A stretch of 64,000 bases of DNA from an uncultured Cohaesibacter sp. (GTDB taxonomy: Bacteria; Pseudomonadota; Alphaproteobacteria; Rhizobiales; Cohaesibacteraceae), in the NCBI RefSeq assembly GCF_963662805.1, contig NZ_OY759868.1:124001-188000 (forward strand), in the 5' to 3' direction. Of the stretch, positions 26,811-36,148 are shown piece after piece (within the stretch, counting starts at the first letter, position 1; each line of letters starts with the position of its first letter). The notes under the pieces were generated by a model. The model saw nothing but the letters and a program-made list of their open reading frames with translations, was not told the origin of the DNA and did no database searches. The position numbers and the translations under genes are program-made.

Positions 26811-27171
26811 GGCAACAAGACACGTCATCCCGATCTGAGGGCACATGGCCAACTTTTGGGATGAAACGAGCTCTGCGCTGTCGCCAAGCGTCTTTATCCA
26901 GTGTTCTGATCTGTACCTAGCAAGCATCAGAACTCTCCGCGAGGAATGCCCGACCACCCGCCGGACCTTCCGAGCAAGGAAGACATCCTTGACGGCAACG
27001 CTGGAGGTCATGGCTTTCTCCAGCCATGGTCCCCACTCTTCTCTCCCCACTCACACAGAGAAGACTTGCAGCCCGCCTTGCCCTGATCCGGCGAGGCGGG
27101 TTGCCTGAAGTCTTCACTATGTCCCTCAGGCATCCCGGACAAGCGACACCGACTTGACCATGGCCTGCACC
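26811..27171. other. Convergent intergenic region between iolB and modC
   Basis: There is no supported gene in 361 bp. The only clear structure is the 56-nt two-tier hairpin at 27060-27115. Confidence 0.5.
27060..27115. repeat. Two-tier inverted repeat (possible terminator-like or cruciform element)
   Basis: The outer arms are GAAGACTT (27060-27067) and AAGTCTTC (27108-27115). The inner arms are CCCGCCT (27072-27078) and AGGCGGG (27094-27100). All arms are perfect. There is no T-run on either strand. It lies between two converging operons, so termination by another route is the simplest reading. Confidence 0.55.
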
Positions 27172-28273
27172 TTATCGCCTCGGTTTGAGATCGAGCAGAT
27201 GGAGGCTCTTGCGGGAGATACGGGCCAGCAACGACTGTAGCTCGCCCTCGCCCTCAAGGATCAGGAAGACGTTGGCCATATGCTCGCCGAAGGGCTGGAT
27301 GGTCTCGATGCGTGCCGATGGCGTGTTGAGGATCGACGAACTGCCCTTAGGCATATCGCGCGCAATCGAGACGTCACTCGCCTCGATCCTGAGCCGCACC
27401 GGCCTGCCGATGGCCCCCACAACACCGGGGATCTGGAATGAAGTACCCGACACCTCGATCATGCCGATGCCATAAAGCTCGTCAAAGGCATCAAGTCGCC
27501 CGGACAACACTGAGGCTGCATCGGGCATGCTGGCAAGTGACAACGAAGGATCAGAGAGCAGGGACTGGATCGGCCCCATAGCCTTCACCCGCCCCTTTTC
27601 CATCAGCACCATCTGATCCGCCAACCGCTCCACTTCGCTGATATCGTGGCTGACATAGAGCACCGGAATATCAAGCTCATCGTGGAGACGCTCGAGATAG
27701 GGCAGGATCTCGTTCTTGCTGAACCGGTCAAGCGCCGCCATGGGTTCATCCATCAGGAGGATTTCCGGACGGGACAGAAGCGCCCGACCGATGGCCACCC
27801 GCTGACGCTCGCCACCCGACAGCTTGGTTGGCGACCGCTTGAGCAAGGGGCCAATGCCGAGAAGCTCGACCACCTCACCCTGATCAAGGTAGCCGGAAGC
27901 CGACCCGGAGGAAGACCCGGCCCGCCTCTGGCCATAGGACAGGTTCTTTTCGACCGACATGTGCGGAAAGAGGCTCGCCTCCTGAAAGACATAACCAACA
28001 GGGCGTTTGTGTGTGGGAACAAAGCGTCCCCGATCCTGCCACACCTGCCCCTTGAGAGAAAAATAGCCCTCTTCCATCCGGTTGAGACCGGCGACACAGC
28101 GCAGGATGCTGGTCTTGCCACAGCCGGAGGGACCGAACAGGGCCGTTACACCACGAGCCGGGGATGGAGAAGGCAACGTCGAGATCGAAGTTGCCCAGAG
28201 AGCCGCGAAAGCTTGCCTTGAGACCGGACTCTTCCTTGTCCATAGATGCCTGTGCGAGAATGGATGTCGTCAT
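27172..28273 (-). pseudogene. modC: Molybdate ABC transporter ATP-binding protein, one frame break
   Basis: The protein starts in one frame at 28273 (MTTSILAQASMDKEESGLKA, then GNFDLDVAFSIP) and continues in another frame from about 28160 (ARGVTALFGPSGCGKTSILR, Walker A). The joint is at a C-run of four (28163 to 28160, minus strand). With three Cs it reads SIPARGVTALFG, as expected for ModC. The rest is intact: KLSGGERQRVAIGRALL, Walker B ILLMDEPMAALD and a C-terminal TOBE/Mop domain to 27172. Full length would be about 366 residues. The start overlaps the modB stop (ATGA). It would energise ModB for molybdate import. Either the gene is recently inactivated or the extra base is an error. Confidence 0.85.
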
Positions 28274-28935
28274 TGCGTTTCGCTCCTCAGGCGCTTCTCA
28301 ACCGTTGTGGTCAGGAAGATGACGAGAAAGGAGAAGACCAGCATACCCGCAGCCAGAATATGGGCCTTGGTCCATTCCAGCGTCTCGACATAATCGTAGA
28401 TCGCCACCGACAGCACTTTCGTTTCACCGGGAATATTGCCGCCGATCATCAGCACCACGCCAAACTCACCCACCGTATGAGCAAAGCTCAGGATCGTGCC
28501 GGTTATCAGACCGGGGCGGGCGAGCGGCAAAACGACCGAAAAGAAGCGATCAAGAGGCGAGGCCCTGAGAGTCGCGGCCACCTCCAACGGGCGCTCGCCG
28601 ATTGCCTCGAAAGCATTGCGGATCGGCTGCACCATGAACGGCAGGGAATAGATGACGGAGGCCACCACCAGACCGGCGAACGTAAACGGCAGGGTCTGCC
28701 CGAAGACAGCGGCGATGCTCCGCCCCAGAAGGCTGTTCGGGCCAAGCGCCAGCAGCAAATAGAAGCCGAGCACCGTCGGCGGCAAAACGAGAGGAAGGGC
28801 AACCACGGCACCGATTGCCTCCTTCCACCAGCTTCTTGATCGGGCCAGCCACCAGGCGATGGGGGTCCCGACCAGCAACAAAAGGAGCGTCACCGTGACG
28901 GCAAGCTTCAACGTCAGTGTGATGGCTTCCAGCAA
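28270..28935 (-). CDS. modB: Molybdate ABC transporter permease
   Basis: The 221-residue inner-membrane protein has about five transmembrane segments. It shows the ModB-type LVGTPIAWWLARSRSW, LPLVLPPTVLGFYLLLALGP and the cytoplasmic EAIGERPLEVAATLRASPLDRFFSVVLPLARPG loop that docks on the ATPase. It ends AHTVGEFGVVLMIGGNIPGETKVLS, the molybdate/tungstate permease hallmark. It forms the channel with ModA and ModC. The stop overlaps the modC start. Confidence 0.95.
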   Translation of the reverse strand: MLEAITLTLKLAVTVTLLLLLVGTPIAWWLARSRSWWKEAIGAVVALPLVLPPTVLGFYLLLALGPNSLLGRSIAAVFGQTLPFTFAGLVVASVIYSLPFMVQPIRNAFEAIGERPLEVAATLRASPLDRFFSVVLPLARPGLITGTILSFAHTVGEFGVVLMIGGNIPGETKVLSVAIYDYVETLEWTKAHILAAGMLVFSFLVIFLTTTVEKRLRSETQ

Positions 28936-28982
28936 AATGCGCTCCTATCATTGATCTTGCAAAAGGCGAGAGCGGTCACGCC

Positions 28983-29750
28983 CTATTCGACACCATAGCC
29001 GAACTTGCGGATGATGTCCGTTGCGGTTTCGGACTTGAGGAAGCCGATGAAGGCTTTTGCGGCTTCGTCATCAGCACCGGTTTTCAGCAACACCGAATCC
29101 TGCCGGATCGGGGCATAGAGCTCTGCTGGCACGACCCACTGCGAGCCCTCGGAGCTACCGATGACTTGCGACAATGCAAGGAACCCGAGCTGGGCATTGC
29201 CTGAGGCAACAAATTGATTGGTCTGGGAAATGCTGTCGCCCTGAACGATCTTGTCGAGGGTTCCCTGCGGTACTTTGAGCTTTTCCATGGCCTCCATCGC
29301 AGCCGCGCCATAGGGCGCCGTCTTGGGATTGGCAATCGCAAGCTTGTCAAAGCGGTCCGGGTCCTGAAGCACATCCCCCTTGTCGTCCACGAGGTCCGCA
29401 TCAGTGCTGTAGAGCACAATCTTGCCCGACGCATAGGTGAAACGAGATCCTTCAACGGCCACGCCATCAGCCTCGGCCTTGATCGGGCGAGCCTGATCGG
29501 CAGCCAGAAACACGGTGAAGGGGGCGCCATTGACGATCTGGGTAAACAGCTTGCCGGTTGAACCAAAACTGAGCGTGGCGACATGGCCGGTTTCCGCCTC
29601 AAATGCCGCGGCAATCTCCTTGGCAGCGGCGGTGAAATTGGCGGCGACGGCAACATTGGTCTCGGCCGCATCGGCCATCATACCAAGGCTGAAACTGGCG
29701 GGGACGGAAAGGCATAGGGAAAGGAAAGCGCATTTGAGGCGATTAGACAT
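28983..29750 (-). CDS. modA: Molybdate-binding periplasmic protein
   Basis: The 255-residue protein has a signal peptide of about 29 residues (MSNRLKCAFLSLCLSVPASF and on to ADAAET). The mature part has VAVAANFTAAAKEIAAAFE, the ligand-loop FGSTGKLFTQIVNGAPF, FLAADQARP, NPKTAPYGAAAMEAM and LGFLALSQV, all ModA features. It binds molybdate or tungstate in the periplasm. The ATG at 29750 fits the signal peptide; upstream codons to 29852 are unlike the family. It is followed by modB after 47 bp. Confidence 0.94.
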   Translation of the reverse strand: MSNRLKCAFLSLCLSVPASFSLGMMADAAETNVAVAANFTAAAKEIAAAFEAETGHVATLSFGSTGKLFTQIVNGAPFTVFLAADQARPIKAEADGVAVEGSRFTYASGKIVLYSTDADLVDDKGDVLQDPDRFDKLAIANPKTAPYGAAAMEAMEKLKVPQGTLDKIVQGDSISQTNQFVASGNAQLGFLALSQVIGSSEGSQWVVPAELYAPIRQDSVLLKTGADDEAAKAFIGFLKSETATDIIRKFGYGVE

Positions 29751-29806
29751 GACTAGACATCCATTCAGGCAGGTTTGGTTGGCAGGAAGAAAGAAGGCAG
29801 AGAGGG

Positions 29807-30636
29807 TTACTCGACACCGAGAATGATCTGGGACGCCTTGACCATCGCGCACATGCGGATACCGGGCGTGATGTTGAGACTGTCGACACTCTGCTTGGTG
29901 ATCACGACGGTCAGAACCTTGCTGTTGCCGATATCGAGCTGAACCTCGCTGTTGACCGCTCCGGGATCGACAGAGAGGACCGTACCCCTGATCTGGTTTC
30001 GAGCAGAAAGGCGAACGCTATCGTCCTCCAGCATCAGGATCGGGCTGGACGCCTTGATGAGGGCAAAGGCTTCCAGACCTTCTCGCAGCTCCAGCGACTC
30101 GGCACTCTTGTTGGTGATGATCACCGTCAGGTCGGTCGTCTCGGAAACCCTGAGCACGACCTCAGAGTGAACCGCACCTTCGACAAGGCTTTCGATGACA
30201 CCGTGAAAAACATTTCGGGCGCTGGTACGCATGGCAAAACTCCATAGAAGCGGGCTGGAAAGGCTGGCACTTCCCGGATTGCCGGGAAATGTCCCTTTCC
30301 ATCTCCGCCAGAAATTCATTGAGACGATCGGTGAGGATATTGATGAGCAACCAACGCCTTGCGTCCCTCATCCGTCAAAACGGCCCCTCCCCCCTTGCGC
30401 CCACCGGGTTGGGCAACGACAAGGGGCGAGCTGAACAGGTTGTTGAGGGCATGAACCGCATCCCACGCCCCCTTGTAGCTGACGCCGATTTCCTTGGCGG
30501 CAGCGGAAATGGAACCGGCTTTATCAATTTCCGACAGCAGTCGGAACCGCTCTTCGCTGGCTCTGTGACCAGCTTTGTCCAGAAAAGACAAAACAGGACG
30601 AATGGAGTGTGGTATCTTGTTGGCAGCTTTGGTCAT
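29807..30636 (-). pseudogene. modE: ModE-type molybdate-responsive regulator, two frame breaks
   Basis: Three frames carry successive parts of one ModE. The HTH domain runs from 30636 (MTKAANKIPHSIRPVLSFLD, with AAAKEIGVSYKGAWDAVHALNNL and GGRKGGGAVLTDEGR). A linker helix (ILTDRLNEFLAEMERDI) lies in a second frame from about 30350. The tandem Mop domains (LLWSFAMRTSARNVFHGVIE onwards, to 29807) are in a third frame. Each switch equals one extra base. One candidate is the TT in GGTTGC (30349-30350); the other lies near 30275-30290. Intact ModE would be about 275 residues, bind molybdate through the Mop domains and repress modABC. A separate molbindin-like protein starting at 30232 is a less likely alternative. 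Confidence 0.78.
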
Positions 30637-30638
30637 GG

Positions 30639-30663
30639 CGATATAAAGTTGGACTACATAACG
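30639..30663. promoter_or_regulatory. ModE-box-like inverted repeat over the modE ribosome binding region
   Basis: On the plus strand CGATAT, 13 bases, then ATAACG. Its half-sites resemble the CGnTAT half-site of the known ModE operator. It ends 3 bp upstream of the modE start codon, so binding would block transcription or translation start, which suits autorepression of the mod operon. The match is imperfect. Confidence 0.42.
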
Positions 30664-30868
30664 ACTGAAAACGATAGTAGCAACAACCATGCCAGCTTTG
30701 AAAATCCGCAAATCTGCGGAGTTTTTGCATGTTTTTTGATTATTTGCGCAAATTTTTTGTTCTCAAGACGACAAAAGCCCTTGTCGCAAAGCCGATCATG
30801 ACAGCTTCCCGACAAAGGCTTTCAATCATTCGAACAGGATCCAAGGCCTGACCTAGGCGGCCTCTTCC

Positions 30869-32573
30869 TTACGTTTTTCGTCCTTCCAGAATTTCCCGGG
30901 CGAGCACATCGAGCAATTCGACGACCCTTTTGCTGCTCTGATCCAGCGTGTGCAGTTCCTGCACCATGCGTTCGTCCTCCCCGGCGGCATGGGCCTCGAG
31001 CGCACGTTTGGCCGAGGAATGCGTTTCCTCGTGCGGTCCGATCAGCGCCTTGAAGGTCGCGGAGTTCCGAATGTCGCTGTTCTGCAGTGTGTCATACCAC
31101 TTGCCAAGCCGGCAGTGATGATGGTCCGGCAGATGGGCGACTGCCACTTCGGCGCTGTCAAAGCAGGTTTGCACCACATCGCGCTTGAAGATGATGTGAT
31201 CCACCTTGGCCGCGTAACACAGAGACGCTGCCGAGTTCGGGTCCGAACATCTCCTGAGTGCGCTCGACATAGAATTGCGTGGTCTCGCACAGGCTTTGAA
31301 CCACCATGCCGACCATCGTGTCATTGTCAGAGGATATGCTGGCGATCTTGCCGATGCTGTTGGCCACCTCCGCACTCGCTTCCTTTTGTCCTTCAAGGAT
31401 CGATGAAATCTCCGCCATGCTGCCAGACACCGATCCGACCTGACCGGCAATCTTGTCCATCAGCCCGGACGTCTCGTTGATGGCCTGCTCGCCATTGTCC
31501 ACGGCGGAGGTGGATTCATGCATCGTTTGCTGAATGTTGGCCATGCCGCTCCTGAGCATAGACACACGCTTGATGATATCCTCGGTCGACTTGGAGGTCT
31601 GGTTGGCCAGCTCCTTGACCTCGGAGGCAACCACGGCAAAACCACGTCCGGCCTCACCGGCGCGCGCCGCCTCGATGGTCGCATTGAGAGCCAGAAGGTT
31701 GGTCTGCGAGGCGATGCCTTCGATCACCGTGATGATCTGATCAATCTGCTCGGAGGCCGAACTCAACTCATCGACATTGCGCGAGGTAGACTCGACCGAG
31801 TCCGAGATATGCTTCATCGTCCCGGAAACCCGGACCATGGTGTCGTGCCCTTCGACCACATTCTTGTTGGTCGCTTCGGCTTCTTCCGCCACTGCACTGC
31901 TGCTGCGGTGAAGTTCATCGACAGAGGACACCATTTCGGTCGACGCCGCCGAGATCGTCTGGCTGCTCTTTGCGGCATCCTGAGCATTCTTTTTCAGAAG
32001 CGCGACCTGCAGCATGATGTCGTTGATTTCGACGACCGACCGCGTCATCCGCTCCAGACCCTTGATATTGGCGTCACGCAGATCATGGGCAGCATGCTCG
32101 TCGAGCGCCTGCTCATAGCCACAGATGGTTCCCGACATTTCGGCAAAAGCACGATAAAGGACGGTCATCAGCACTGCGTTCATGTCTCTGGTACGTAAAG
32201 CGTGACCTCTGGTGATCTCGGGCACCATCTCGATCAACGCCTTGCCAAAGGAGGCCACATACCAGGCAATCGGCAAACCTTCATGTTGATGCATGCGTCC
32301 TGTCTGAACCGCCTGCATGAGATCTTCATGTCCATAGTCGCTATGAAACAGGCTTGACCAGCGGTCTTTTTGTCGTTCCTGCAACCGGTCTAGCACCGTG
32401 TCATCAGGCAGCCGTCCGGCAATGCTGCTTTTTTTCAAAGCAGCGTAGAAGTTATCAACAACCCCATCCAAACCGGCCCCGACCTTCGCGGCGGGCCTTT
32501 TGGACAGGTCCTTTTCCGAGTGCCCAACCTTGATGAACTGAACGGCATCTGAGCAATGAGAGTGTGTCGCCAT
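30869..32573 (-). pseudogene. Globin-coupled chemoreceptor with C-terminal CZB zinc domain, one frame break
   Basis: From the ATG at 32573 the protein has a sensor globin of about 170 residues with the proximal-histidine segment TGRMHQHEGLPIAWYVASF (candidate haem ligand His95). A soluble coiled coil and a chemoreceptor signalling domain follow (ASQTNLLALNATIEAARAGEAG). There is no transmembrane helix, so it would be cytoplasmic, like HemAT. The C-terminal CZB domain (AKVDHIIFKRDVV, then HHHCRLGKWYDTL and HEETHSSAKRAL) lies in another frame from about 31244. Removing one base from the GG (minus strand, 31244-31243) joins the two as EMFDPNSAAS. It would link oxygen or other haem ligands and zinc/redox state to CheA. 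Confidence 0.82.
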
Positions 32574-32808
32574 GTTTGCTTCCGTAAAAACCAGTATATG
32601 ACATACCATTTCCAATCGGAGCCTACGTCCGTTTTCTATAACAAACCATTTAAAACACCAGTAGCTAATATACATCCCTATGGTCTACAATGCTATTTTG
32701 GCATATTTGCTTTTGCGATTGATAGTGCAAAATCTTTCTGTACAACCATAAACATATACGATAAAACAACATAATTATTTTTACGAATGTTTCAATTGAG
32801 GTCTGGTT
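32574..32808. other. AT-rich divergent promoter region
   Basis: This 235-bp spacer separates the globin receptor (leftward) from the glycosyltransferases (rightward). It is markedly AT-rich compared with the genes around it. It holds no supported gene. Confidence 0.45.
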
Positions 32809-34674
32809 TTGATTCAAACGATTGAAAATTTCACGAAGGCACTTGTGCGTCTTGGTGCCGGACTTTTATTCCGCCGCCCCAAACCAACGAATGGGACGCA
32901 GAGCGACGCAACCAAGCTGGCCCGGACAAAGGCTTTCGACGCATTGGCAGGCAAGCCGGATGCGAACTACGGCAGCCGCATGGCGTTCCGGATCGAATAT
33001 GCTCGCAATTTCAAATACAAACTTGAAACCAAGCAGCACACACGTCGAATGCATGAACTCGTCTCAACAGAGTTCAACCATCGCCACTATCTCGAACAGC
33101 GCCCGTTTCTTGCTGGCCTCCAGACCGATCTGGTCAATAACTATCTGGCCGTGGGAAGCTCAAAGGGCGCCGCACCCGCGCCGTGGTTTTCCGATAAGGC
33201 CTATAAAAAGCGCTATCCCAGCACCCGCGAAAACCCGTTCTATCACTATCTGCACGAGGGAAAGGCGGCCGGTCACGTCGCCGAACCCTGGCCTGACAGC
33301 GTGGAGACGCTTGAAGCGATGGGAATCGACCCCGAAGAAGGGCTCGCTATGCACCGGGCCCTCTATGAGGATCTCTCTGAACGGCTGGAAACGGGAGAGC
33401 TCGGAAAACAGGTGCGCCTGATGGCCGAGATCGAGCCGCTCGTCAGCGACAGCTGGTTCAGAAACCTGTTCATCCCGCCATTGTCCAACGAGCCTATGAC
33501 GGCTCTGGCCCGCGTCGTGTTGCAGATTCAGGAAGCTGTCGACTACCGCTCGGCCCGGTTCGTCATTGCCGTCGAACGGCCAGCCGATCCCTGGCGCACG
33601 CGCGAGGTCGATCTGTTGGTCAATGAACTCGCTCGCTCCTATGGCCCCCAGTCTCTCGTCGTCCTTGACCTCTCGCGCGACGGAACCGGCTTCACAAACA
33701 GGACTGGAGAAGACATCCGCCACGTCAAGATCGGCAAGATCTTCGCGACCTTGCCTGCAAACCCGAACAGGCAATTGGTGGATGCCATTCGCAACCTTCG
33801 TCCGGAAATGCTCTTCATTTTCGAAAGCGACGCCATGTTCACGATCCTGCAACTCTATGGTGGCGTTCTCGCTCAGGAAATGAAGGTCGTTTCCTTCATC
33901 CTTAATACCGAGCGCAGCAGGTTTGGCTATGAAATTGGCTCACCCCATTCCCAATTCTATAATTTCTTCCATCACTTCCATCGGGTTGTGACATCCACGC
34001 AACACATGAAACGCCTCCTCAGCGAGACATTCCTGCTCCCTGAACAATGGCAACAACGCATTTCTGTCATCAAGGTGCCTGCCAACCCGGCCCTCGCCGC
34101 CTTGGCAGAAGAAACGATCTCAAAACCGCAAGCGCAAACCATCCTCTGGGTGGGAAAGGCAGACGACCGGGATCGCATCGAACTGGCCTTCGAGATCGCA
34201 CAATTGATGCCTGACGTTTCGTTTCACTGCTACACCGACCTCCAGGAGCAGTTCCACAATCCCGATCATGCCGGTCCCTTCTTGGTCGAACCGGAGAATG
34301 TGACCTTCTTCAACATGATCGACACCCTTGATGGCCTCGCGCTGGAGGCCTACGCCGCCTGTCTCTACACCTCCGATTGGGATGGAACAGACAGCCTGCT
34401 CCTTGACCTGGCGGCAGCCGGGCTGCCTCTCATTGCCTCAAAGTCGGCCTCCATCACGCTGGAAGACGGCCTAAGCCCTGTCGAAGACTCAAACACCCCT
34501 CAGACCTATGCTGAGGACTTGCGACAGGTCTTGACCAATCCGCTGCAAGCAAGGATAAGCGCCCGCAAATTGTCAGCACAGCTTGCTGCAAACCGAGCTG
34601 AGAAAGACTGGAGCCAGCCGATCATCAGCCTCGTTGAGACTGCGAGCTGTGGTTACGCGAGGGCCGCAGAATGA
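32809..34674 (+). CDS. Glycosyltransferase-like protein, probable GT-B fold
   Basis: The 621-residue protein is only partly recognisable. Residues about 124-160 (APWFSDKAYKKRYPSTRENPFYHYLHEGKAAG) look like the short repeat found before glycosyltransferase domains of RgpF/rhamnan type. Residues about 390-600 resemble the donor-binding half of GT-B enzymes (TILWVGKADDRDRIELAFEI, then DGLALEAYAACLYTSDWDGTDSLLLDLAAAGLPLIAS). No signal peptide or clear transmembrane helix is seen. It starts with TTG at 32809 behind a GAGG; the next in-frame ATG would remove 57 residues. The stop overlaps the next gene (ATGA). It is likely involved in surface polysaccharide synthesis; the acceptor is unknown. Confidence 0.72.
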   Translation: MIQTIENFTKALVRLGAGLLFRRPKPTNGTQSDATKLARTKAFDALAGKPDANYGSRMAFRIEYARNFKYKLETKQHTRRMHELVSTEFNHRHYLEQRPFLAGLQTDLVNNYLAVGSSKGAAPAPWFSDKAYKKRYPSTRENPFYHYLHEGKAAGHVAEPWPDSVETLEAMGIDPEEGLAMHRALYEDLSERLETGELGKQVRLMAEIEPLVSDSWFRNLFIPPLSNEPMTALARVVLQIQEAVDYRSARFVIAVERPADPWRTREVDLLVNELARSYGPQSLVVLDLSRDGTGFTNRTGEDIRHVKIGKIFATLPANPNRQLVDAIRNLRPEMLFIFESDAMFTILQLYGGVLAQEMKVVSFILNTERSRFGYEIGSPHSQFYNFFHHFHRVVTSTQHMKRLLSETFLLPEQWQQRISVIKVPANPALAALAEETISKPQAQTILWVGKADDRDRIELAFEIAQLMPDVSFHCYTDLQEQFHNPDHAGPFLVEPENVTFFNMIDTLDGLALEAYAACLYTSDWDGTDSLLLDLAAAGLPLIASKSASITLEDGLSPVEDSNTPQTYAEDLRQVLTNPLQARISARKLSAQLAANRAEKDWSQPIISLVETASCGYARAAE

Positions 34675-35432
34675 CAAACGACATTTCACTCATTTTGACT
34701 GCACACAATGAAGCCATTGTTGCCGGTCGCACGCTGCTGGCTGCAGAGAAATGCGTTCAATTTGCTGAAGAGCATGGCCTCAGCGTCGAAAAGCTGCTCA
34801 TCCTTGACAGTCCTTCGGCGGCGGCAGCCGAATATTTCAAGGCCCTTCCCCTCAAGGATTGGCGCATTGTGCGGGTGGACCATCGCGATCAGTCAAAGTC
34901 ACGTAACACAGGCGTCGCGATGGCTTCGGGAAAATACGTCGCATTCCTTGATGCCGATGACCTCTTCTCGCAGAACTGGTTGCTTTATGCCCACCGACAC
35001 GCAGAAGAGATGCAGAAGGAAAGAGACCTGGTCGTGGTCTACCCGGAGCTCCTCTGGATGTTTGAAGGAGAGAAACGCACCAAACTGCTGTTTCCTCAGG
35101 ATCACCCCTTCATGAATCCGGGTTTGATGCGCACGATCAACTGCTATGACTCGCTTTACCTAACCACCAGAGACCTGCAGATGAAATTCCCGAACCTTTC
35201 ACGCGACCTCGACAGGGGGTACGCCTATGAGGATTTCTGCTGGTTCCAGCAAACCTATCTCGCGGGTGTATTTCATACTGTCGCCAAGAACACGATCATC
35301 TTCAAGCGCCGCAGACTGTGGTCGGTCAGCATCGAGGCCAATAAAAGGAGTTCAGTCGGCCCCCGTGTCGACGGCTTCACCCATGAAACGGTCAAGGAAC
35401 TTCGGCTGAAGCACAACGGATCATTCTTCTAG
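34671..35432 (+). CDS. Glycosyltransferase family 2 protein
   Basis: The 253-residue GT-A type enzyme has the opening ISLILTAHNEAIVAGRTLLAA, NTGVAMASGKYVAFLDADDLF with the DxD-type metal motif (DADD), and the later YAYEDFCWFQQTYLAG with the ED(F) catalytic region. There is no transmembrane segment. It transfers a sugar from a nucleotide-sugar to an unknown acceptor. It is translationally coupled to the preceding glycosyltransferase by a 4-bp overlap, and a terminator follows, so the two form a self-contained pair. Confidence 0.87.
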   Translation: MTNDISLILTAHNEAIVAGRTLLAAEKCVQFAEEHGLSVEKLLILDSPSAAAAEYFKALPLKDWRIVRVDHRDQSKSRNTGVAMASGKYVAFLDADDLFSQNWLLYAHRHAEEMQKERDLVVVYPELLWMFEGEKRTKLLFPQDHPFMNPGLMRTINCYDSLYLTTRDLQMKFPNLSRDLDRGYAYEDFCWFQQTYLAGVFHTVAKNTIIFKRRRLWSVSIEANKRSSVGPRVDGFTHETVKELRLKHNGSFF

Positions 35433-35485
35433 TCGGCCCGCCACTTGCTGAACGGAATGCTGCAAAAGCTGTCTCTTTTGACGAC

Positions 35486-35519
35486 AAAAGCGAGATCGCA
35501 TCACGCGGTCTCGCCTTTT
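35486..35519. terminator. Bidirectional terminator between glycosyltransferase and soxG
   Basis: AAAA, a 10-bp stem GCGAGATCGC/GCGGTCTCGC with one G-U pair and a 5-nt loop, then CTTTTG. The A and T runs on both sides suit the two converging operons. Confidence 0.82.
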
Positions 35520-35584
35520 GTACTTGCTGATGCCATCAGGATCCTGTTCCATACCTGAAGCTCGAAACAGAAATTTCAAACCAC

Positions 35585-36136
35585 TCAGGCTTCGACAGCA
35601 AACTCCTTGCACCCTGTCTCCAGCAGACTGGCCAGATGCGGTGCAAAGCTGTTCCAGATATCCATCTGGAAACTGGTCTCGGACAAGCGCCAAAGGATCA
35701 CCGTCGCACAATCGAACAGGGTTCTGCACCCTGCCCCGACCGCGATGGTGGCGATATCGCGCGGCGTGCCGATGGTCAGGAGGTCCGCTGCCTCTGGACC
35801 GGAAATCATCAGGCTGACCTCACGCCCGGAAATATCCACCAGACTGTGCGGATGAGCGGTATAGAGGTCCGCAAAGGCCGCAACAATAGCTTGCACATGA
35901 TCCTTATTGAGCTGGATCGTCCACTCGTCCGGCCCAAGGCAGATGGCTTTCATCTCGCCATGAGATGCGATTGCGCCGATCTTCTCGGGCAGAGTGAAAC
36001 CGAGCACCGTGTTGAAGGGTGCAAGATCACCACGCGCCCTGAAGGACAAGCGTCCGAATGGCGCTGCAAGGGAAATCTCCGCAGCGCTGCTGGAGGCCAG
36101 GACACCGGGAGTGACGGAAGTAATAGGTGCGTTCAT
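35585..36136 (-). CDS. soxG: Sarcosine oxidase gamma subunit
   Basis: The 183-residue protein belongs to the SoxG family, which shares the fold of the folate-binding aminomethyltransferase. Visible are GPDEWTIQL, PHSLVDISGREVSLMISGPEAADLLTIG and FDCATVILWRLSETSFQMDIWNSFAPHLASLL. It is a structural subunit of heterotetrameric sarcosine oxidase. The start is taken as the ATG at 36136 because GGAGG lies 5 bases upstream; an adjacent ATG (36139) and a GTG at 36148 are alternatives. It begins 13 bp past the soxA stop and is the last gene of the operon. Confidence 0.9.
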   Translation of the reverse strand: MNAPITSVTPGVLASSSAAEISLAAPFGRLSFRARGDLAPFNTVLGFTLPEKIGAIASHGEMKAICLGPDEWTIQLNKDHVQAIVAAFADLYTAHPHSLVDISGREVSLMISGPEAADLLTIGTPRDIATIAVGAGCRTLFDCATVILWRLSETSFQMDIWNSFAPHLASLLETGCKEFAVEA

Positions 36137-36148
36137 CATGGCCTCCAC

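Noticed and set aside
26811..27171. Molybdenum-cofactor riboswitch near the mod genes
   Set aside because: The nested hairpin at 27060-27115 lies downstream, not upstream, of the mod operon and lacks the multi-arm fold expected of that riboswitch.
29807..30232. Separate molbindin-like (di-Mop) protein
   Set aside because: A start at 30232 is possible, but an HTH domain and linker helix of ModE lie directly upstream in other frames, so a frame-broken ModE explains the whole stretch better.
32574..32808. Small gene in the AT-rich spacer before the glycosyltransferases
   Set aside because: The only frames are short and lack ribosome binding sites; the AT-rich DNA fits promoters better.
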